Of a DNA stretch of 64,000 nt, positions 18,301-48,200 are shown one piece after another. The notes beneath the pieces were generated by a model, which saw nothing but the letters and a program-made list of their open reading frames with translations, made no database searches and was not told the DNA's origin. Within the stretch, counting starts at the first letter, position 1, and every line of letters begins with the position of its first letter. A program made the position numbers and the translations under genes. The stretch is taken from NCBI GenBank assembly GCA_036583965.1, contig JAZBQD010000022.1, positions 1,050,001 through 1,114,000 of the forward strand, given 5' to 3'. This DNA comes from Prunella strophiata. Taxonomy: Eukaryota > Chordata > Aves > Passeriformes > Prunellidae.

Positions 18301-21300
18301 AAGCTCTGCACTGATGTGATTTTATGGCCAGACACCCACATCTTTTGCAATGCCATTATTTGTCTATTTCTCTCAGTTTCCTCTCCCCTTCTCCTTTCAA
18401 GTCTGTCACATCAGGGTTGACCAAACTTCCTGATGCTACAGGCTTCCCATCAAGAGCCTGGTAGGTGATGGATATGTCCCCAGGAAGCTGAGGGGAGAGG
18501 GCACAAGGTCACAGGCAGAGCAACACCTCCCCAAGGGGACAGAGTGACCCACCGAGGTCTCAAGAGCTGCCTGCACCAACCTCCTCCTCACACAGAAAAC
18601 GTGCAGCTGTGCCTGCAGCCCCCCTGGCCCGTGCCCCTGCCCTCAGCACAGCAGTCACAGCTCAGCTGCTGCTGAGCAGGGACGTGCAGGGCTCTGCAGT
18701 GGAGCTGTGCCCCTGCCTGGGGCTCTGCTCAAAGCACAGCGTGGGTGCAATCACTGGAGACCCCCACCCCCTGCTTCATGGCAAGGGGCACTCCTGAGTT
18801 ACATCCTGGGGAGGTGGAGCTGATAGCAAGGAAAAGATTTTCCTCCTTTTGCTCTGGCTTTCCTGATTCCTGTGTGTTGGAAGAACACCTGCAACAGGAG
18901 AAATAAAGTGTTTGAGACTTGCTGACCAAATGAGCTCCTTTCTAACAGCTGCTCCCTTCCAGGCTCAGGACTGGTCACAAGCACCTCTGCTGCCTTGCTT
19001 TCAGGGCCTTTGTAGGGCCAGTAATTTGGGAGACCTTTAAACATTCAGAGTGCAAGGTATGGAGTCCCTGGGCATGGAACTTGAATTAGTTAGGTAAAAA
19101 ATCTTGTCTGTGGAGGCTGCTGCTCAGTCCTGGTGCTGGCTGAGCAATGCAGAGCTCTGCAGCCCTTGAGTGCAGAGCCCCACTTGGTTTAATTTCCTAT
19201 GATGCACTGACAACTGCAAGACATCTCAGCTGAGAAGAAAGTTTCCTCTACAACCCCAGCTCACATTTTTAATGCAGAGGATCCTGTTCCAGTGCTGTTT
19301 TGCTTTCTGACTTGTTTGTAGAGTTAGATTTAACTAGGGTTTTATTTTCTTGTTTTTGCTTCTTAAATGCCCCCAAGTCTCAGTGAGGTTTGTTTCAGCA
19401 ATCTCATGTGGACATGCCAGCCTTAATCTCACTCTTCCAGGCCCTTCTCATTGTCTGGGATGAAAGCCCAGCACAGAGCCTCCCCGTTAATTGCCAGCTT
19501 TCTGTTTCCCAGTGACAGGTGTATTGTCTGGAGGAACAGACCCAATTGTGTCCCTGCGCCGTGGGACATCAGCTGCTGATGTTACAGAGCCTTTCAGGGG
19601 GCTTGGCCATGGCTGGTTATTTAGTGCCATCATTTACAAATCTGTGGAGCCCAGAAACTTCACAGAAAAAACAGGAGCTGCCTGTATTACTCATCTTTTT
19701 TGGGTGTTTTTTTTCCTCAAGCTAACTACTCCTAAATCTCCCATCCTCCTGCTAGCAAGACAAGGCATTTGGTTCTGATCCTTTTTGAAACACTAAATCT
19801 TTCTGATACCTTTTTCCCCATACTTTTCTAATGAAGGGGTTTTGCTGGTTTAACCAGACACCCACTGTGCATCCACTTGAACCTGGAATCACAGCTGAGA
19901 AAAACTCTGCAAACAGTCATTTCTGTGAGGTGCCAGCATGCAGAGGCTGAGGTCACAGCCATCGTGGGGAGATGGTTCATGTCCTCTGCAGGTCCTGAGG
20001 AACACCCTCAGGCAGGGATCTGGACTTGGGGGACAGTGACTGTGCCTGCTTTGTCAAGTAAAGAGAGGAGCTCTGCTGCTCAGAGTGAGGAAAGGCAGCA
20101 GCAAGAGAGCTCCTGAGAGATGAGAGGAAAACATACAAGAGCAATATTAGAGCCAGATTGCAGCTGTCTTTCCCGTTTTTCACATTAAAGGCTAAAGCTT
20201 TCCATACGTGGCTGTTGCACAACAGCAGACCATTCAGCAGATGGCCCAGGTCTTCTCTGCAGGAGCCTGGCACAGAGAAACCATCTCCTTGCTGGCTTTA
20301 ATCATGTCAGTCACAAGACAGGAGGGTCCACAAACAACTGGCAAAAGCAGTTCCACATCAGTTTACAGGAACACAGATGTGGGGAGAGGAAGCACACTGT
20401 GTCCAGCTGAGCCCCGGGGTCTCCATGCTTTTGGAGCTCAGTCAGCTCAAGGGTACATTCCCATCCTGGACTGGGAATCCCCCCTCACATCCTTGTGCTG
20501 ACATCCTGTCCCATGGAGGGAGACACTCTGTTCTCACACCCACACCTCTGCCAGGAGCCATTCCCATTCCACATGGCTCTTGCAGAAGCTCTATGGAACT
20601 CCCTTCACATCTCCCTGCATCATCCCCTTGCCTGTACCTCTTGTCTGCTCCAGCTCCAACTTCTTCTTTCAATTTCAAAGTAATGAAGGCACCCTCTTGG
20701 ACTCAAGTCAACACTCTATTTCCTCTAATGAATTTAAAATGTCAAATAAGTCTGCTTTTGGAAGTTTTAGTTGCAATGAAGAAGATCCCAGTAAGCTCAC
20801 CTTCTCTCCTGCCTGGGCAAACACTGACTCCATTAGCTTTGGTTTAGCCACAGGTTGGTAAAAGTTTGAGTCTATCTAGTTCTGATGCCTGTCAGAATTG
20901 TATTTAAATCCTTCTGACAGATTCTTGGCTTGCAGCTCGTTAACAGATCGTTGTTGAGGCGAGATGTTTGAAATTAGAGTGGTTTGGAACAGGAGAGACA
21001 CATGGTGCCCTTATTCTGCAGTTCAGGGATTGTCTCCCTGCCTGGCTCCGCTCCTGACACAAGTTCACCTTGGGACATTTCTGCTGGCTAGCCCAGGAGT
21101 CAGGAACACACACCAGCCAGGAGTTTGTTGGGTTCGTTTGAGGGGTCAGGAGCACCATCAGTGCCTTCACTCCTGGCTGCTTTGTGCTGCCTCTGAGCAG
21201 CTCTAATGAAAACCTGTCCTGGGCAGGGCTGGGTGGGTGCTGCAGAGGCCAGCCTCACCCTGTAAGACTTGTCTTTTTCTAGACTCCTTTATTGCAGAGA

Positions 21301-23290
21301 GCAAAAAATTTCCTGAATTCCTCCAGTTACCCTGCAACAGCATGTTTGCCTCTCACACTGCAAGAGCAGGTGCAAGCTTTGTAGAGGAAAATCACACTGA
21401 AAATTCTGTTAAACATTCCAAGTTACCCAATGCCTCTTCAAAAGGTCCAAGAATTCAAGATGTCATTTGTCATTCACACTTTGAGGAAGCACTGAACACA
21501 AAACTGGGAAAGCAGGCAGGTGGCAGTGCAGACACCAAAATACCTGAGAGTTTGTACATTACACACACAGAGTGAATTCAGACCTCAGCTCAGTGCCCAC
21601 CTGCTGAGATAGCACCAAGCATTCCTCCCATCCCAAGGAAGTTTTAAAAAACGTGTCTGGAGTGCTATTTAACTTCCCTGTCAGATGTCTTGTAGGATGA
21701 TAAACCTGGATTGCAGCTTTGTTAAGGCTAGAAACAGATTTCAGGACTGCTTTAAAAAATTAAAGAGAAAAGTTTGCAGTTTTTCAGGCTTGAGTGCAGT
21801 TCATTGTGGCATGTTAAGGTGAGGCCTGAGGTGTGCAGCCCTCTGAGGTGTGCCCAGATGTATAACAGGCACTTCTTTAGAGATGGGACCAGAACCTTAA
21901 AAATTCATTGAACCTGGCACTCTCCTCCCCAGTGCTCCTTCTCCTGCACACTTTTGGACTTGCCCAGCTGGTCAGACCAGCACCAGCCTCCAGCCCTGCT
22001 CAGTGGGTGTACTGGTGTCTGCATGGACACCAACCAGGAGCAAAGTTTACCTGGTACAGGTGTGAAAAAGCCGTGTCAGATGGCCAGAGAAGAGTTTATT
22101 CTTTAGATCATGGCTTGTATCTACATTAATGGGACTGGAAAGAGGAATCCCAGGAAGCTGAGGGAGAAACAAGGATTTGTCTGACTCTCAGCAGCCATTT
22201 CCCAGCAATAGGTGGAGCTGGTGGTGCCCCAGGATGGTTTGGGGCAGGGGAGATGCACCTGCACAGCTGCAGGAGGGCCAGCCCTGAGCCTGCCTGGGAC
22301 GGGGGAGAAGGCACTGCATTTCTGGAAGGTAAAGCAATAATTGTAGGACATCTGCTTACTTGTCAAGGACCAAAAGGGAAATAAAGCTGTTGTCCCCTCT
22401 AGCTAAAACCTGCTGTTTCCTTTTCCCCAGACTCCCCACCACCAACTGCTCCACAGTTTACATGCCAATCCAATTTTGATGCCTGCAATTCACCCCAGAG
22501 ACTGTTTATTTTAACTTTATCAAGTGAAGAGAAAAACAACTGTGTTAGAATGAAAAAAGAGCATCTGGCAGCAGGGCACTCTGTCTCTCAGACAGTTCCC
22601 CAGCTTTCCTGGTGCACAGGAACATGGGATTTCAGTTACCCAGGGGCTGAAAGAAGGGGAGAAGAGGTGCAGAGCACAGGTTCTCTGTGTGTTTGTTTAA
22701 GGATGGTCTTGCCTGGTCTGGTGGCTTTTCTCTGCAATACCAGCACAATCAAGAGAGAGGCTGGGGTTTGGATTTCTTCCCCCTTTTTGTTCTCTCCCAT
22801 TGGCAAGTATTTTTGAGCATTGGAGGAAAAAGTAGACATTGCCCAGTAGCTTTGCCCACCCACCCCATTTTTGTTGTTTATCTGAAGAATACCCTGATGG
22901 AGAACAGTAACTTTTCAATAATTAGGAGGGACAGTGCACACATGCAGATCTGGTTGGACCCTGGGTTCATTTTCCTGCAAGAGGAAAGGGTGTCAAGTAA
23001 TTAATATTTAATGTTTGGAACAAATGGCACTTTATTTATTCTTTTTTTTTTTTAATAAATAAGATTTAATTTCAGGCACTTATCTAGAAAGCAACTATGT
23101 GTGAACTTTGGAAAAATCTCACTCTCTGCCTTGCTTTAAAGCAGATCCTTCCTGCAGATGTTCCAGAAGTTCTGTTCTCTGTGGATACATTTGAGCATTC
23201 CTCTAATGGTTCAGGACACTGGAGGAAAAGTGAAACTGGAGGCTGGATGTAGTTTACTCAGAAAGCACTAAATTAATTGTAGCGACATAC
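15395..23290. other. Intergenic region between ADGRD2 and PSMB7, no gene supported
   Basis: About 7.9 kb without a recognisable exon. Open frames up to 256 codons (17650-18420) are of mixed, repeat-free composition and resemble no family I know. The first 200 bp are CpG-rich. The rest is ordinary sequence with scattered AT-rich motifs; a 17-bp inverted repeat lies at 19566-19582. I see no transposon ends and no RNA genes. Confidence 0.6.
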
Positions 23291-23295
23291 AGCAG

Positions 23296-23395
23296 AACTT
23301 GGCAACTTTGAATATGGTTTTTTGGGGTTTTTTGGTTTTGTGGGTTTTTTTTTGTTTGTTTGGTTGGGGTTTTTTTGTTGTTGTTGTTGTTGCCA
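23296..23395 (+). repeat. T/G-rich low-complexity tract ending in (GTT)n
   Basis: Runs of T6-T9 with interspersed G, then about six GTT units (23376-23393). It directly precedes the 11-bp array and PSMB7 promoter. It could be an old retroposon tail, but no body was recognised. Confidence 0.7.
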
Positions 23396-23424
23396 CAGAA
23401 CCATTCCATTGCCAGCATGTCGGT

Positions 23425-23822
23425 TTGGGTCGGTTTTGGGTTGGTTTGGGTCGGTTTGGGGTCATTTTGGGGTCGGTTTTGGGTCGGTTTGGGGTCAGTT
23501 TGGGGTCGGTTTTGGGTCGGTTTGGGGTCCGTTTTGGGTCCATTTCGGATTGGTTTTGGGTCAGTTTCAGATCGGTTTTCCTTCGGTTTCGGATCTGTTT
23601 CGGGTCGGTTTTGGGTCCGTTTTGGGTCTGTTACGGGTCGGTTTGGGGTAGGTTTTGGGTCCATTTCGGGTCGGTTTCGGGTCGGTTTCGGGTCGGTTTC
23701 GGGTCGGTTCCCGGTCGGTTCCGGGTCCGTTTTGGGTCTGTTACAGGTCGGTTTGGGGTCGGTCTGGGGCAGGTTTTGGGTCGGTTTCGGGTCGGTTTCG
23801 GGTCGGTTCCGGGTCCGTTTCC
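23425..23822 (+). repeat. Minisatellite, 11-bp unit GGTCGGTTTCG, degenerate
   Basis: Roughly 36 imperfect copies end about 190 bp before the PSMB7 start codon. Units on the promoter side mostly read TTTCGGG; units on the far side mostly read TTTTGGG or TTTGGGG, as if CpGs there had decayed to TpG. The array is G-rich on plus. Confidence 0.93.
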
Positions 23823-24015
23823 CGCAGTTCTCACGGGCAGCAGCCGCCGCTCGCCCGAGCCCCGCAGCGCCCCCTGGCGGCCGCCCCGCCCGGCCACGCC
23901 CAGGCCCCGCCCAGCGCGGCCCCGCCCCTCATGGCCCCGCCCCCCAGCGCGCGGCCCCGCCGCCATTTCGCTGCCCCGGAAGCGCTCGCGCCCCCCCCCC
24001 CGTGCCCGGCGGAAC

Positions 24016-42776
<18,761 letters not shown>

Positions 42777-42809
42777 GCCCTGGGGGTGCTCAGGGAGCAG
42801 CTGGTGCAG

Positions 42810-43043
42810 AATAAAGAGGCTCTGCCCAATCTCTGTGTGTCTCTACCTGGTGCTGTTGCTTCTCCCTTCCTCCTTTAGAGCAGGTGAGGCTCGTGCAGCC
42901 CTGAAGGGGTCTGAGAGTGCTCAGTGCTCTGCTCCCCTCCAGGCACCACCTGGAGCTGCTTTGTTACCTCACTCCAGGAACAAAACAGCAGGAGTAAAAC
43001 TGCTCTTCAGAAGTCTAATTTGATTATGTTTTGATTTAATAAA
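42810..43043 (+). terminator. PSMB7: PSMB7 poly(A) signals
   Basis: AATAAA occurs at 42810-42815 (34 bases after the stop) and again at 43038-43043, the latter followed by a GTGG/TG-rich stretch. The second is the better candidate for the main 3' end. Confidence 0.6.
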
Positions 43044-43285
43044 ATGTAAGAAAACAGTGAGCAGTGGTGGTTCTGAATTGCTGCCCTTGCCCCCTCCAAC
43101 AGACACTGCTCTCCTGCTACCTCACTGCAGGGTATCACTGGTCATCAGGGGATGGTGATGTTACTGCTTCCCTGTTTGCTGTAGATGCAGGGCAAATCCA
43201 GAATAATTTCAAGTCTGATTTGTCTTGTTATTCACCTCCACTTGGAGCTTTAATACTGGACTTTTTTGTTTTTTAAACAAAGGTG

Positions 43286-43311
43286 TTTATTTTGGAAATA
43301 TTTCTTTTATT
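43286..43311 (-). terminator. NEK6: Candidate NEK6 poly(A) signals
   Basis: Two minus-strand AATAAA hexamers (43306-43311 and 43286-43291) lie about 1.9 kb past the NEK6 stop codon. If used, NEK6 would end roughly 200-250 bp from the PSMB7 3' end. Other AATAAA hexamers in the UTR (near 44290, for example) could give shorter forms. Confidence 0.45.
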
Positions 43312-45183
43312 TATCTAAAAAGGCACAATTGCAAAAAATTACCTTTTGAAATACATTTCGTTATAAGCACTACGAAATTCCATGTAGCAAGAAAGTGACC
43401 AGACTTCTCCAGATACTCATATTTGAGCTGAGCTTCCCTGGAAGCCATGGCTCCAAGGAAAGCTGCAGTGGAACCAGAGAGGTTCAGGCTGAACCCTGGG
43501 AAGTGCTAAAGAAGCTGGTATAAATAACCAAGCTGGTTGGCACAGAAATAGTGGGAGCAATTTGGTGCCTCCATGAGGTTCTCCTGCTGATTTAAATTTC
43601 CCACATCTCTCCCGAGAGCAGCAGCCTCAACTTTATGCTGAGAAGCCTCAGTAAAATGGCACCTTCCATTTAATGATACCAACCATATTCACAGCAATGA
43701 ATGGCTTTTCTTGGTACCCTATACAAATATTCCCAAATTTTACAGGAAGTAATTGAAGATGGCACTGCAGTTTTCCTTTAAGTAGAGAAAAGTAGGTTAA
43801 AAAATCCACTAAAAGCATATATATGTATGTAACCCCCTAACCCCAATCTTAGTTCAAAAAAGTTAAGGATTGTAAGCTTTCTTTAAGAAAAACAAAGAGG
43901 CACAGGCTGCATTTGAAGTGTCACACACAAATCTATACATTGGCACGAGCCCCTGTCCCACGTGAAGCGGCAGCGGAGCAGCACAGGCTGCAGGATTTCC
44001 TCTGGAGCACCGAGTGCAGCCCTGCCCCTCCTGACAGGCACATGGAGTGGAGACACTGGAACGTGAATCCACGGCTCTTCCTAAAGCAGTGAGGATTTCC
44101 ATTGACAGTAAGGAAACAAATCATTGATTCAATGAATGAATTTAGCTGGTTGACAATTTTCATGCAGTTAAAAACGATGACTCCTTCAGATCAGGTTGAG
44201 ATTTTATAAACATTCACATTCTGTAATGAGCTTTCACAGTTTGAGAGAAGGGGCTGATCCTATGCAGAATTCCATACACAAAGCATTTCATTTATTTTTT
44301 AAAAATTTTCCAAGTGTTTAAAACATTGCTGAAGTTCCACCGATAGTACCCGATGTACTATTGAACATGTAAAAGTCTCTGCACCAAAACTGAGTTGGCT
44401 TTGATAAACACTGGTTTTAAACAGGAACCTGGAGGTGAAGAAGAACCATTCCAAAAGGGAAAAATGAGGGAAAGGAGCAATTCTCTGCAGGAGCAAGGCT
44501 GGTAGGGGTTTGCTTGGCATGTTTATCTTCTTTTCTCCAGGCTCATGTTTAACTCATCTCTGACAGAGAAATGCATCAGCAAAATACTCTTTAAGTTTTC
44601 AATTACAAAAAGAAACCATGAAACAAAAGGGTTTCCCAGCCCCCCCAACCCTTCCCAGTTCCTAAGTCTGAAGAGGAGGAAATTAATAAAAACATAAATG
44701 GCTGCTTTAAAATATACCAAGTAAAAACTGAATTTGCTATTAACCATTTGCAGAAGAGGCAAAGTAGCAGTTATACAAATTACACAAAATCTATGGTAAT
44801 CCTTACATTAGTATAAAGTGATTTCACTGAAGGAATTATTTCAATATTTCACATTACAGTTAAGATAGAAGGTCTGGCAAACGCTGAGCCCTCGGTAATA
44901 GCTGCTATCCTAGATTACACACGACAGTTTTAAGAAAGGACCCTTAAATGATCTACATCCGTAACATTATTTGCCTTAAAAATAAAAAATAAAAAGAATC
45001 ACTTGCAATACCTCACAGAATCTTCACGTTAAAGCACAACCACCTGTAAGAGTCCTTGTCAAATAACCTGCAAATGATGGAGCCTCTGCTGCGAGTGCTC
45101 AACCTCCCACCTGTGACCTGGCACCAGTCGCTTTCGGCTGAGAAAGAGAATTCAAGTAAGACTGAGCAGTGCTGGCTCCCGGC
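43312..45183 (-). other. NEK6: NEK6 3' untranslated region (probable)
   Basis: AT-rich, stop-rich sequence directly follows the NEK6 stop codon. The end is set only by candidate poly(A) signals. No other gene is seen here. Confidence 0.5.
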
Positions 45184-45294
45184 TCATGTGCTCGAGGTCC
45201 ACACGTGCATTTGTTTGGCTATTTGGTGCACGTAACCGATGTCAGGCCTCTGGTCTGGGTCGGGGTATATGCACATGCTGACCAGCTCCCGCAG
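45184..45294 (-). CDS. NEK6: NEK6 last coding exon
   Basis: 111 bp with acceptor CTTGCAG|CTGCGG, ending in ACA TGA. It encodes [20 protein letters not shown] and [16 protein letters not shown], the end of the kinase C-lobe. Confidence 0.96.
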   Translation of the reverse strand: MRELVSMCIYPDPDQRPDIGYVHQIAKQMHVWTSST

Positions 45295-48200
45295 CTGCAA
45301 GACACCAAACAGGCACACGTGAGGGAGGGAGGGAGGGAGTGAGAGTGAATCCTCTGCTGCCTTCCTGGGAAAGGAAAAAAGCCTGGGCAGATGCTGCTGG
45401 GCAGAATCCAGGCATGTGTCTGTCTCATGTCTGTGTGTCCCACCTCCAAAGGAGCCAGGAAGAACCTTTTCCACCAAATCTTCACTAAAGACTTAAATCT
45501 TCTTCAGAATATTTTACGTCCCAAAGGAGGACCCAACCCAACCTGTGAACTCTCAGAGGAGAGCAGGGGACAGAGGGAGGCACCATGGCACAGGCAGAAC
45601 ACAGAGAGAGGAAGGAAGGAAACCTGAGATCACTTCCAAGATGTGACTGAGGTGGGAGGTGAGGAGGGACCTGCCAGTGAAAGGGAACTGAGGAAAGGGG
45701 GAGCCTGAGCAGAGCTCTCAGGAACTGCAGTTGTGCTGCCCTTCCTGCACCACCCCCAGCTCAAGCCTTCCAGTGTAATGAGTCTGACCAGCACCTGTGG
45801 ATCTTAAGCTACTGGACACAGCTATGAGACCCTGGTGCTTCCTGAAAAAACCTTTATGAGGAAGGTAAACTGGTCATTGATTATGTCTAATAAATAAAAT
45901 GCAGAAGGGCTGGAGTCTCCCCACCTCCCAGCCCTCTTTATTGTGCACATGAAAGATTGTAGCTTTTAATTATACAGACACTGAAAGCTGCTGGTACCCC
46001 TGAGGCACCAGGAAAAACAGCCTTGAGCCTCTGATCTTCTCACATCCTCCCAGTAGCCACAGTGCCAATTATTTTACTGGTAATTAAAAGCATGGCCATA
46101 GAGCTATCAAGCACACGGCTTCAGCCGCATTAACGAACGTTCCTGAGGTTTCCAGCTCTGGATGGAGCGAGACCCAGCCCTTGCTCCCTGCCCAGACCTG
46201 CTGCCTGGCCCTGCCCCTTCTCTGCTGAGTCTGACCAGCTTGGGGCAGGGACATTGCAGCCTTCAGAACCCTGAGACCCCAAAGACTGAACACGAATCAG
46301 CCCTGACCACAAAACTCCCACAAACAACCAAAAATGCTTCTAGAGCTCTGCCTAGGGCCCTGTGCTATCAGCACCATTTGTCCAAACAGGAGCTGGGTTC
46401 CTCTGTGCATGCAGCACTGAAACACAGCCCGGGCAGTTCTGTCCTCACAGGCATTCACCAGCACCTACAGGAACCACTGGGCTGAGCCTGGATCAGCACC
46501 ACCAGCCAGCATCTCCAGTTACCAGCAAAGCTGTTCCCAATATAGAAAACCAATCCTGGCTGGATCCCAGCTCCTCCTCCTGCTTCCAGCAGCATGCAGT
46601 TGCTCACAGGGGGATCTGGACTGGTGAGGCACAAAAGGCCACAGAGGAGAGGAAAATCCCTGAAAGGAAACTAAAGCAGGGGCTCTGCCCCAAACACTGC
46701 CTTGTTCCAAGGAAGTACCACACTGGATGGTGTCAGTGCTGGAGCCCTGCTCCAGTTCCTGTTTGTGCTGTTCCAGTGAGCACCAGCAGCAGCTGAGGAG
46801 CTGCAGCCACAGGCACAGCCTCTGCCAGCATCCCCTTAATAGTGCATGAACCATCTGCAGTTCTCTGGGACCGGCGCCTTTGAGCTCTAAAGCATCCATT
46901 CTCACCCCGACTGTATCACTGCACTACACACACTCTTTAGCACTGCCAGAGGGAAGCAAACAGACAGTAATTGTAAAGACAGGAAACACATCTGTCAGCT
47001 TACACTAATTCCTGCTGCCAACAGGCAGATCCTGAAATGCAAGCTGCAGCAGCACAGCAAAAGGATGCACAGAGCCGGGCACTGCTACGGAGCTTGGGGC
47101 AAAAAAAAATTTCAATTCTCTTCTACAGACTAATTCTCAAAGCATCGTTTTGCACGAGTTACTTGGCAAGGAAAAACGAAGCAAAAAGTGAAGTGTGGTG
47201 CAGGGTCCCTCCCAGGGCGGAGGCCAGAGCTGTGCTCGGCATTTCCCGGCACCCTGCCTCCTCCTCAGGATGCTGAGGGGGAGTGAAACAAAAGAAAAAC
47301 CCCATAGGATACAGGGAACATTTAAATGCCATTAGCCATTTCCTTTCAAATAGAAGGCAACTGTAAGGAATGAGGAGGTTAAGGAAAACCAGCTGCTTTG
47401 TCTAGGTGAGGCAGAAAAAAGTCGAGCTCATCTCAAGAGGCCCTGAGGAAAGCCAGCACACGTGGCTGCAGCTGGGCCAGCAGGAGCTGGGACGTTGGGT
47501 TTATGCACTGGTTCAGATGCTGCTGCCCATCCCTCACGTTCAGACACACAAACCTGGACACACAAACAGCTGCTGCAGAGGTGCTTATTGCATTAAACTA
47601 AATGGCTTTTCTTTTTTTCTTAAAATGAATCCTTCCCCACTTTGTCACACACTAAAGACTTCATAAACAAACATATCAGTGCTCTTTTATAAATGTTTTA
47701 TGGGAAAGGAGACAAGGAGAGGCCTTTCCCACTGCTCACTGATGGTTTCTGCCAGCATCATAGACTTTCAGTTTCACAATATTCCCCACATTAAGAAATC
47801 TTTTTTGTTTTGATTTAGCTTGTCAGTATTCAGATTCCACTAAAGTAATTTGCTCAGCCAGGTATCCAGGACTTCCCTGGCCATCCCCTGTTCTTCCCTG
47901 GATGTGGGGGGTTCTCCTCCTGGGTTCCCTTTCCCTGTGCCTGGAGAAACTTCACTGCACCTCCCCATTCCCCTGCAACCACACTCCCAATTTACCTTTT
48001 CAGAATAATGTTCAGCTGGAAGAGGTGGGTAGTCACATTGCTCTATTTTTTGGCAAAGAGAAAACAGGTTCATTTTATCTCCATAGAAGGGACTTTGCAG
48101 AGCTGCCATCTGGAGAGAAAAAAACAGAAAATGTTTCAGAAACACAAAGGATTTGAGAGCCCTTGGTGCTGCCAGTTTGCAAGAGCCAATTCTGCTTCTC

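Noticed and set aside
17650..18420. 256-codon plus-strand frame in the intergenic region
   Set aside because: Composition resembles random GC-rich sequence; no domain, signal peptide or repeat structure, and no neighbouring exons recognised.
23296..23395. Poly(A)/T tail of a CR1 or other retroposon
   Set aside because: No body, target-site duplication or known 3' end could be recognised, so it is listed only as low-complexity sequence.
23425..23822. Interstitial telomere repeat
   Set aside because: Units are GGTCGGTTT-based, not TTAGGG; only the G-rich look is shared.
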